Source: a virus. Taken from it: a DNA stretch of 41,922 nt. The notes beneath the pieces were generated by a model that made no database searches, was not told the DNA's origin, and saw nothing but the letters and a program-made list of their open reading frames with translations. The stretch spans positions 1-41,922 of the IMG/VR virus record IMGVR_UViG_3300033064_002823. One strand, given 5' to 3'. Position numbers and translations under genes: made by a program. The number at the start of each line of letters is the position of its first letter. Positions within the stretch are counted from its first letter, which is position 1. Shown here piece after piece: positions 21,557-30,400 of the stretch.

Positions 21557-22236
21557 TGGCCAAGCCAATCATAAGCATCAAGATTACTGAGCTTGGTGGC
21601 AAGTTTGGCAAGAAGCTCGAAAACGTCATACGGAGTCGGCTCGAGTCGGCGGCTGTGATCCTTCAACGTAAGATGAGGAAGAAATTCAGTAAGGAGCCAT
21701 TTGCTAAGTTCCGCAAGAGGCCTGGTGGGACTTATCCAAGAAAGCTCAATGGCCATGCAATGAATTCTGTTTTCGCCACCAAGTTATCAGGCAGGAACGT
21801 CATTCGGATTGGCTCGGTCAGTCATCACCCACAGTACGCAATGAGGCTTTCCTGGCTGGAGACTGAAACCAGAATATCGCCGAAAGGTAGCGGTGCGTTA
21901 GCGATTCCTCTTTCGATGGCAGCGAAGCGGCACGCGTCTAACGCCAGGACTCGCGGGGCTGGAGGTCCAAAAACCTTTGGTGTCGCCCTTACGATGGTTG
22001 TCATAAAAGCCAAGCGAGGAAAGCGAAAGGGAATGAAGCAGTTGTTTCTCGTAGAGAAGCGTGATGGCGCATCAAAGAAGATGGGTATGAGGCGATTCGT
22101 TCTTCACTACTTGATCACCCGAAAAACAATAATTCGTCCGGCTTATCTTGGGGTTAGTGATGCGTTCATGGATGAGTCAAAGTGGTTCATTAACAAGATT
22201 ACTGGAAGCATGCAGAACGAACTGGAAAACCTATGA
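21556..22236 (+). CDS. Putative tail-completion protein (HK97 gp10-like)
   Basis: This 226-residue, strongly basic protein has the pattern of HK97 gp10-type tail-completion proteins: an N-terminal SIKITELGGKFG, a basic helix, YAMRLSWLE, then GALAIPLS. It begins at GTG 21556 (GAGGAG 8 nt upstream). Such proteins complete the tail end before it joins the head. A basic insertion (KAKRGKRKGMKQLFLVEKRD) is longer than in typical members. Confidence 0.72.
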   Translation: MAKPIISIKITELGGKFGKKLENVIRSRLESAAVILQRKMRKKFSKEPFAKFRKRPGGTYPRKLNGHAMNSVFATKLSGRNVIRIGSVSHHPQYAMRLSWLETETRISPKGSGALAIPLSMAAKRHASNARTRGAGGPKTFGVALTMVVIKAKRGKRKGMKQLFLVEKRDGASKKMGMRRFVLHYLITRKTIIRPAYLGVSDAFMDESKWFINKITGSMQNELENL

Positions 22237-22682
22237 GCATGGCCGGGTCGATAGTCACGAGATGGGACGCGACGGGGCTCGACACCTCGATCTGCGAACT
22301 GTTTCGCGTGTATCCTGGTGGTGAGGTTGGCGGCACTCCAGAAGATGACGATACGGCTGATCCGCTCCTGCCAAGAGCTCAATTCTACTTGGAAGGAGAC
22401 AATAATACTGAGGGAACCGTTGGTTATACTCTTCGTGAAATCGTATTGCGATTTGAGTTATGGCACTCTAGCGGGGTTTCTCTGGAAACTGCTCTGGACT
22501 TGATAGAGGACACATTCGATAACTCTTACAGGGCAGGGACTGATCCGGTAACCATTCCAAATGGTGTGATCAACAAGATCGAGTATGTTAGCCGAGAATC
22601 CGGCCCGGCTAACGAACAAGTACATTTCGGGTTCGTGGAATTCGAAATTGAATGGCAAAAGACTTTCGCTGTCCCAGATTAA
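22233..22682 (+). CDS. Putative tail terminator protein
   Basis: This 149-residue protein lies where tail terminators (gpU-like) are encoded, before the tail tube gene. It has a beta-rich middle (GYTLREIVLRFELWHSSG) and a helix (ETALDLIEDTF), consistent with that alpha/beta fold. The ATG at 22233 overlaps the upstream stop. Identification rests on position and shape, not on a family signature. Confidence 0.6.
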   Translation: MSMAGSIVTRWDATGLDTSICELFRVYPGGEVGGTPEDDDTADPLLPRAQFYLEGDNNTEGTVGYTLREIVLRFELWHSSGVSLETALDLIEDTFDNSYRAGTDPVTIPNGVINKIEYVSRESGPANEQVHFGFVEFEIEWQKTFAVPD

Positions 22683-22694
22683 AGGAATGATCGC

Positions 22695-23078
22695 ATGGGC
22701 GCTACCTCAGGATTGGAAGGCTACTGCACGATTGGTTCTTGCACGCCTGTCGCTGTGACTGACTGCAACCTCAACTTCGGTTCTCCGAATGAAGAGTACT
22801 TCGCTGTCAGCGGCAGCGGTTTCTCGGAAACTGTTGCTACGGCAAAGCGTGGTAGCGGCACCATCAATGCTGTTTGCGACGAAGCTCAACTGTTGAATTC
22901 AATCGCCAGCTCCGGTGACCTTGTCACGCTCGCGTTCTTCGCCAGTGCTGCCACGTCGGCAACTGGCGAGGGTCGGCTTGGCCAGTTTGACTGGTCCATG
23001 AATCGGGAAGGGACTCCGCAACGAGTTTCGATTCCGTTCATCACTCACGGAGTGTGGACCGGCGACCTCGTGAGCTAA
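22695..23078 (+). CDS. Putative major tail tube protein
   Basis: This 127-residue, beta-rich protein with Ser/Thr/Gly-rich loops lies between the terminator-like gene and the chaperone-like genes, the normal tail-tube position. Alternating strands (NEEYFAVSGSGFSETVA, LVTLAFFAS, RVSIPFITHGVW) resemble tube-type barrels. It is short for a tail tube protein. The ATG at 22695 follows AAAGGA. The assignment is positional. Confidence 0.6.
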   Translation: MGATSGLEGYCTIGSCTPVAVTDCNLNFGSPNEEYFAVSGSGFSETVATAKRGSGTINAVCDEAQLLNSIASSGDLVTLAFFASAATSATGEGRLGQFDWSMNREGTPQRVSIPFITHGVWTGDLVS

Positions 23079-23096
23079 TGATTCTGGGAGGGATCA

Positions 23097-23864
23097 GTGA
23101 GCGGATTGTCTGTAGTTTGCCAGGTTGGCCCCCTCGTAAAAGCGAGGGGTGTCACTCTGCAGCTGAAAGGCCGGACGCTAAGGCATCTCGGGGAGGCAGA
23201 GTCACAGATCCTTCTGTTACGGGGGGATCTGTGTTCTCGTTTAGCCTTCGCCGTTCGCCACTGCGACAATGGTCCTGCGAAGGACTTTTGCGTTCAGGTT
23301 CTGCAGCGATACCGTTCTCGGTGGATTGGCTGTACTGGCGGCGATATCCAAAGATTCTACTCCACGCTTGAGGGTAGAATCTTTTCGTTTTGGCAGTCGG
23401 TCAGGCATAGCGGAAAAGATTACGATTGGTGTCACGAGGCCTACTGCGAGATGTGCGACACTGATCCGTTATGGGAGCCGATGATCAAGCGTGGAATTGA
23501 GACGGCTTCCGGCGAGTCCGACATCTGTAAAATGTACAAGGTTACCGGGACGTATCGCGACAAGGGTGGCGGCGCCGAAGACAATTACCTCATATGTCGG
23601 GCAGACTTGTTTGCGTCTTTGTTTGCGAACCCTTATTGCTACCACCCGGACGAAGTGGCAGACATGACGCTTGGGCAGGTGGGCATGCTGCTTGCTGGAA
23701 TGGACAATTCGCGTGAAGACGTACGCATGGAAGCCAGCCTGCGGTCTAAGGTCAAGAAGAACATTGGGATGCGGGCAATGATGCGTCCTTATGATAGGGT
23801 CTATGGTGAAATGGCGACCAATCTGGTTGATGGTCTGCCGGTTATGAGTGGTTTGACTTCTTAG
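23097..23864 (+). CDS. Tail-assembly-region protein, 255 aa, over structured RNA
   Basis: This GTG-initiated (23097, GGGAGGGATC upstream) protein was not recognised as a defined family. Its first half includes VTLQLKGRTLRHLGEAE and STLEGRIFSFW, and its second half is helical with ADMTLGQVGMLLAGMD and Cys-rich DWCHEAYCEMC. Its place between tail tube and tape measure fits a tail-assembly chaperone. The 5' third holds five inverted repeats (see findings), one terminator-like. If the start is internal, ATG 23451 is possible, but the upstream sequence looks coding. Confidence 0.6.
   Translation: MSGLSVVCQVGPLVKARGVTLQLKGRTLRHLGEAESQILLLRGDLCSRLAFAVRHCDNGPAKDFCVQVLQRYRSRWIGCTGGDIQRFYSTLEGRIFSFWQSVRHSGKDYDWCHEAYCEMCDTDPLWEPMIKRGIETASGESDICKMYKVTGTYRDKGGGAEDNYLICRADLFASLFANPYCYHPDEVADMTLGQVGMLLAGMDNSREDVRMEASLRSKVKKNIGMRAMMRPYDRVYGEMATNLVDGLPVMSGLTS
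23130..23383 (+). other. Cluster of inverted repeats in the 5' part of the 255-aa gene
   Basis: Stems: 23130-36/23143-49 (7 bp, 6-nt loop), 23150-60/23196-206 (11 positions, one mismatch), 23203-11/23225-33 (9 bp), 23245-51/23277-83 (7 bp) and 23351-60/23374-83 (10 bp, then TTCGTTTT). The second and third are mutually exclusive at their edge. All bases are read directly; RNA folding and function are inference. Confidence 0.6.
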
Positions 23865-23876
23865 GGGAGAGCAGGG

Positions 23877-24473
23877 ATGGCTATCGCAGATACATTGAAC
23901 GTAAAGATCAACGGCTCCGAGGTTCCATTCGGATTCATTGGGCGACACTTCCGGGTGCAGGCTGCACACCAGCTCCGAAATATCAGGCACAAGGCGTTTC
24001 AGCAGGCGACGGAGAAGCTCCCGTCTGATCCTGTTTCGCTGGCGGCTCAGGTGAGTAGTGCGATCGACTCGTACATGGGCGGTGTCATCGTTACTGATTC
24101 CGAGGTAAATGAGTGGCTCGGGACTCCGGAAGGGTACTACTTCGCTTTCACTATTTCGGTGCGGAAGTCAAACCCCGAGATGAAGGACGATCGTATCGAG
24201 CAGCTCCATGACCGTCTCGATGCTGACGGGGCTGGTGAATTGCGCGATTACTGGGGTCGATCGTTCGAGGGAAATCGGTATGATGATATCCTCGAAGAAG
24301 CTCGCCGCAGGGCGTTGATGATCTACGGCGTAACTCAGGAACAGTTGGACGAATTCGAAGAGTGGCGATTGTCTAAGGATGAGCCAGTCATCGAAGAGCC
24401 TGAGGTTGCGGCGCCCGAACCAGAAGTGAAGGCCACTCCCGTATTGGTAACGGGAGATGAGTCTCCCGAATAG
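23877..24473 (+). CDS. Putative tail-assembly chaperone
   Basis: This 198-residue protein directly precedes the tape measure gene. It has a beta N-terminus (MAIADTLNVKINGSEV), a helical centre with QLHDRLD and DILEEARRRALMIYG, and an acidic Pro/Glu C-terminus (EPVIEEPEVAAPEPEVK). No slippery sequence for a -1 frameshift was found, although its 3' end has alternative hairpins. The ATG at 23877 follows GGGGAG. Position and layout, not a motif, support the assignment. Confidence 0.6.
   Translation: MAIADTLNVKINGSEVPFGFIGRHFRVQAAHQLRNIRHKAFQQATEKLPSDPVSLAAQVSSAIDSYMGGVIVTDSEVNEWLGTPEGYYFAFTISVRKSNPEMKDDRIEQLHDRLDADGAGELRDYWGRSFEGNRYDDILEEARRRALMIYGVTQEQLDEFEEWRLSKDEPVIEEPEVAAPEPEVKATPVLVTGDESPE
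24436..24467 (+). other. Alternative hairpins at chaperone 3' end
   Basis: CTCCCG (24436-24441) can pair with CGGGAG (24451-24456), while GGGAGA (24452-24457) can pair with TCTCCC (24462-24467) over the tetraloop TGAG. Both cannot form at once. They end 6 nt before the stop and 25 nt before the tape measure start. Confidence 0.5.
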
Positions 24474-24491
24474 CTAACAGGAATTTGAGTT

Positions 24492-27400
24492 ATGGCCCGA
24501 AGCCGAAAGATGGCTGATGCACATGTCCAGTTTTCGGCTTTGGGCACTAAGAAGCTCATTTCTGAAGCTGCCGAGGTTGGTCACGCCCTTAGCACTCTTG
24601 GCAAGAAGGACGTTATCAATAAGGCGATGATCGAGAACGTGCAGGCCATCACTAAGCAGCTTGGTCTGTACCACGAGATGATCAAGCAGGTATCTGGGGG
24701 CACTAGCAGGCTTTCTGCGTCTCAGGTGAAGAGCGGCCTTGGCGAAGCTACTGCTATTAAGAGCTTGAAGAAGCAGCTGTCTGAGTATCGTGATTACACA
24801 ACCAGCCTGAAGCAGGTTAACAGTAATCGCGAGAAGGAATTGAAACGCATGGCCGTCATGGGCCGTGCGTACACGTCCCCTAAGGACGCTCATGTTGGCC
24901 GAGCTGCGCAGTTCGCCGTTACTGGCGGATCGCAGGCTGGACGCAACCGGCTCCTCATTAACAAAGGAGAGTTCGACAAGGCTCGAGACAGGACCCAGGC
25001 AGGAACTGCCGGGGCCAGAAACTACAGAAACCCGCTCACGAACTCGATCATCAATCAGCGATCGGGAATTGCTTCTGGTGACATTCAGGACAACTCACGA
25101 TTCAGTCGCCAGCAGGATGCTAACCGTGTTCATGCTGCGTTCTCGATGGAGCGGCAGGGCGCTGCAATCCGAGCGAAGGACCGGGCGAACGAGTTTATCT
25201 CTTCAAGGCGTGACGCTGTCACCTCGAACAGTCCGCTTCTGATGTCCGCGACTCAGGAAGCGAACAAGATTCAGCGAGCCAGAGTTGGTCAGGTCGGCAA
25301 GACTGTGCATTCCGGGCTCGCTATCGAATCGGCGAGTCGTGCTGACTCTGGTCAGGATAATAAGTCGTTCGATAAGCACATGGAGTCGTTCAAGTCTCTT
25401 CCGAGTATTACTGCGTCTTCGTCATCGAAGTCGTTGAACGATTATGCGAATAGCGTCGACACCCTTTCGAAGTCGTTTAACCGATTCAAGGGCGAGGGCG
25501 TCAAGCTAATCGTCAAAGACATGAATGCTCTCTCCGAGGCGGCAAGACTGGCAGCGAGAGAGACGGACGATCTCGCTCGCATCTCGAAGATTCCGAAGTT
25601 GAGCCCTGAGGGACTGTCTTCGATGCGTGGAAGAATTGCCGACGCCGAAGGGGGCGAGGCACGCGTTGAGCAGATGACGGCTCGACAGGTTGGCCGAGAT
25701 CTACTTCGTGCTGACCCGCGAGAAGCCATGGGTCGGCGACTTGAAGATATCCGCAAGACAGGGAGTGAGCTGAATCTTCCTCAGTCTGATATCGACGCGG
25801 AAATCTCAATAGAAGCAAAGGCACTCGCCGAGACTATTCAGGAATTGGCTAAGGATGTTCGTGATTCGCATATCGACGCGGCCATCGCCAAGCTTGCTGA
25901 TGATCTACATTCCAACAAGATCAGTAAGACTCAGTTTGCAGCAGGCGTCGTGCAGCATGAGGCAACTCGTGCTGGAGATGAAAAGATCAATAAGGAACTC
26001 ACCGCCAGCAGGGAAAAGTCCAATGTTCGCCAGATGGTTGGGGACAGAATCAGGAGTGTGGACGCTTCCGACGGGACAGATGAAGAGAAGGATCGGCTAA
26101 TTGCTAAGTCTGCTAGTGGGTTTGCTGCGTCGATACAGGAACAGGCCAGGGAAGTCCGAGAGGCGGATGTCAGTGAGCACCTGAGCGATCTTTCACGTCA
26201 GTTCGACGCCGGAGCGATTAGTGCTAAGTTTTACGCTAAGTCGGTTGCTGTTGCTGGCGAGTTTATTACTAACACCAGGAGACTTGAGGGTGAGCAGGCA
26301 GCTCGAGACATAGAGGCTGGCCCTGAAGAGATGATGCGTCGCCGGATCGGCGAGACTAACGAAATGGGGTTTTCTACTGACGTCAGGAACAAAGAAATCG
26401 CCAAGGCGTCTGCGGATGTTGCCGCTAAGATTCGCGAGTTGGCCAGTAAGCTTGGTGACACCAGTATTGACGCGGCCATCACGAAGCTTGCTGAGGATTA
26501 TGACGACGGTAAGATTACTGCAAAGGAGTTCGAGTCTGCTGTTAACCGGAACGAGACTTCCCGTAGAGACAGGCACGACATTAACGACAGGATGTCGGCT
26601 AACGACCGAACCGCCAATCCAGTCAGGAATCTCGGGGATCGGATTTCGACGATTGATTCTTCTGGGGCGTCGCCTGAATTTAAGAACAAGCTGATCGCTG
26701 AAGCTGGATCCGAATTTGCTAATACCATCAAGGCTAAGGCGAAGGACGTTCGGGAAGCGGACATTGACGGAGCTCTTGCTGTGCTCGCCAGGAAGCTCAA
26801 GGCGGGAGGCATATCTACCAGGGAGTTCGCTAAATCCGCCGCTGTAGCGGAAGCCATGAAGTCTGAGTCTGGCAATGTTGCTTCTCGTCAGGCTGCTCGG
26901 GATTCTGTTCCTGATGATCCTGCAGAGATGATGCGTGCTCGGATGACGGCCATTGATGGTAACCCCAATGTTACCGGCATCGATCGCAACATGGAGATTT
27001 CCGCTGCAGCCAGTGAGGTTGCTGAGAATATTCGGCGACTGGCTCAGAACATTCGTGAGTCCAAGCTTGATGAAGCGATCGCTCAGCTTGCCGAGAAGCT
27101 GGAAAACGGAAAGATCACTGGTACGGATTTCGCCAGGGATGTTGCCGGTCTGAATGCGGAGAAGAGAGGGGCGGGAAAGGCTAAGGATACGATTGCGGAA
27201 GCTGGCTTGAGGGCGAAGACCGGACATGGCAGCGAGACCCTTTCCTTGAAGGGTGAGGCGGGTGCAATCAAGGCGAGGATTAAGGAGATTGAGAATGAGG
27301 AGAAGGCGACGACAGGTCTCACTAAGGCAAAGAAGGACGCACTTAAGACGGAGCGTGAGGCGTTAGACATTGAGGCAAAGCTGCTTGATTCACAGGTCGA

Positions 27401-30400
27401 TCTTTCCAGCAAGATCGACAACCAGGAAACAAAGATCAAGAAGCTACTGACCACTCGCAATAAACTCACGACTACAGTCACTACCAACACGAAGGATCAG
27501 AAGGCTAACGCTAAGGCGATACACGCTACGGACGATGAGATTAAACGCGAAGTTAAGCATCTTCAGGAGTTGAAGATCGCTCAGGCTGGGGCAAACAACA
27601 ATCAGGCACACGCAGCGAAGCTGAGCGGGAACTACAACTTCCGCATTCAGCAATTGTCGTACGGTGTGCAGGACTTCGTGCAGGTTATTGGGCAGACTGG
27701 TCTTTCCGGTGCGTTGCGTGCTTCGGCGAATAACCTCGCGGCGTTCTCTTCGGCGTTTGGCACAACGTCTGCGGCTATCGGCGGCTCGTTGATAACGATC
27801 GCTATGATCGGCGTTGCGGAAGCGATTACTCATCTTGGGACTAAGGCAGAGACGTCTGAAGAGAAGATTGAGCGGCTAACGAAGAGTATTGAAAAGTTCA
27901 TTGACGTAAGGCAGCAGGCCTATGACTTCTCTGGCGACCTTGTTGGCACTCCGATTGGCGAAGCGGATTTCTCTGTTGGAGTTGGTAATGACGCTCGCGA
28001 CAAGATGGAGAGCTCGATACTTGAGTACGAGAAGGAGGGCGTGACGCGAGCGGCGAAGATGAAGGCTGAATTAAAGGATAAGTACGAAGGGTGGTTCGAT
28101 CAGACTTCCGTTGGTCTTTTCGATGGTGTCGGTAGAGTCGCAAGGGAGAAAGTTGGTGGAACAGACAAGTCCGCTAAGGCTGAGTTCGATGCTTTTAAGC
28201 AGCTTCTGCTGGGGCCAGATCCTGACAATAATCCAAAGTCGAACGTGACATATCGGCCAGTTGGCGGCATAGACGCTACCCCCGATGAGGAGCTCGCTGC
28301 GAGACAGAAGTTGATATCAGACATTCAGAGTCAGATACTCGATCAAAACCCCGATACCGCAGAGGGCCTTGCGGCTATTTCGGAGTTTGCTGGCGTTAAT
28401 GCGGAATACGCCAGAGAGTCCGCAGCGAAGATGTTGGAGATCAACCAGAATATCGATCGTTTCGAGGCGGAGTCAAAACTGGCATTTGACCGTACCGTCA
28501 AATCTCTAAACGCTGCTGCCGATAACATTGAGGGCGTTGCGGCGTTCGGTGACATGGCCACGGTCGAATCGGCTATGGGCGACATTGTTAGCAGTGCGAG
28601 GAAGTCGAAGGGAAGGCTTGATCGGCACGAGAATCAGCTTGATGATATGTCAATACCGAAGGGCGAGATTAAAGATGCAGCGGAAGAGGCAAGATTAACG
28701 CCTAAAGCGAGAGAGCTTCGCGCCTTGTATGCTGCAGAGAAGAAGGTTTACGAGGAGCACATCAAAACGATTCGTCGCCTGTATATGGCAACCGATGGCG
28801 CTGCCACTAACATGTCGTCCATCGGAAGATCCCTGTTTGACACTCTTCAGGAATCGGACGAGAGACGACGTGTCGCCCGCAATGTATTCGAAGAAGGATC
28901 TGCAGAGCTCAAGGAGTCCGACGAGCGGGAATCAGCCAGAACGAGTGCGACCGTCAACAGTAACACAATGTCATTTGACGGCAGTGTTCAGCGACAACTG
29001 TTCGAGACTCAGGACGCGGCAGATGCCAGGGTGGTCGCCGAGCTGCAGGCCCAGATCGCGGAGCTGAGAAGGGGGGACCGGGACAATGCTGGAGAGATAA
29101 TCAGCTCGCTCATGATTCGGATCGAAAAAATCATGAGTAAGGACACTGGAAACGGGACCGTGTCTTCGATCGAGGGCTTGCATACTCAGATTCAGAACTC
29201 TTTGCAGGGACCAACCAAAGAGATCGACCTACTTGGTAAGATTGAAGAGCATACCGGCAGAATAGCTAATGCTGCGAACCAGCCGGTTCCGGTTGCCGGG
29301 CCTGCGAACGTTGGCGGGGGGCAGTGGTCTGTCCCGCCAGAGCCTATCCCGAATACAAGGGTGGAAACTCCTAAAGTTCCTGTTGCCCCAACTCCGGTAA
29401 CACAGGAGACATATTCCGCTCCGGCACCAGTTAACCCTGGCGTGTCACCCGCTCCGCCGGTTCCAGAAGACGCGTTAATAGAGACGCCGGTCTCTGAGTT
29501 CCGTAGGCGTAATGCGCCAGTTAAGCCTGGCGTTCCACCCGCTCCGCCGGTTCCAGAAGACAGTTTGACGCCTGAGCAGAAGGCTATCATAAGGGATTTA
29601 CTTGCCAGGCCGCAGAGCGTCCCGTCTGCTCCTCCAATGCCGTTTAGCCTGCCAGATATTCCTAAGCCGGAAATGTCGCCGGTTGAGGAACTGACTCAAG
29701 AGCAGAAGGGTGTGGTAGACGAGACGGTCGTTAGGCCAGCAGCCCACAGGATTGTTGCGAACGTTACGTCTGACCCTAACCTTGCTGAGCTCAAAGCTGG
29801 TCAAAAGCGGATGGATCAGTCTCGCGTTGAGCGGGAGATCAATAAGGGCACGCGGCTTCAAGCACACAGCGAGAAGCGTGTTGAAGCGGCCAGGGCTCTG
29901 CTTAAGCGGAACAAGAAGCGGCTGGGTGTTGAGGACTTTGATGGCGAGAACATGACGCCGCCGTTTGGTGCTCAGAAAGATATCCATAAGAGGAACATGG
30001 AAGAGCGGTCGCCGAAATACTTCAATTATGGCGATGCTGGAATGCCTAAGGCGGAAAGGCCCACTAAAAACAGTAAGCCTATCGGGTTCGACCGGCCTCG
30101 CGGTGGCGTCGTTGCCGACTTCTCTCCAGCATACAAGCAGAACAGGATGGCTCCTGAGTCGATGAATCCTGCGGTGCCGGAGAACGAATCGGTTGAGGAT
30201 CAGATTAAGCGTAAGACTGCAGAGCGTCGTGCCGAGTTTGACGTTACCACTGCAGGGTCAGGGGTAGCCGATCGCCGTAAGGAGTTTGGCGCACCGGCAG
30301 TCCCGGGTCCGGTTTCGAAGCTGCCGCAAGTGGAGACGAAAAGCGAAGGCACTGGCATCGTTTCTTCTCGTAATATCGGGGCAATAGCCAGTAAGGGCGG

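Noticed and set aside
24400-24491. Programmed -1 frameshift between chaperone and tape measure genes
   Set aside because: No XXXYYYZ slippery heptamer was found, and the tape measure has its own ATG and ribosome binding site.
25442-27833. Long open frames opposite the tape measure gene
   Set aside because: They are antisense shadows of the repetitive helical coding sequence, with Ser/Leu/Arg-biased translations and no gene-like start sites.
29192-29987. Minus-strand open frames across the Pro-rich tape measure region
   Set aside because: They mirror the Gly/Pro/Ala codons of the forward gene and have no coupled neighbours.
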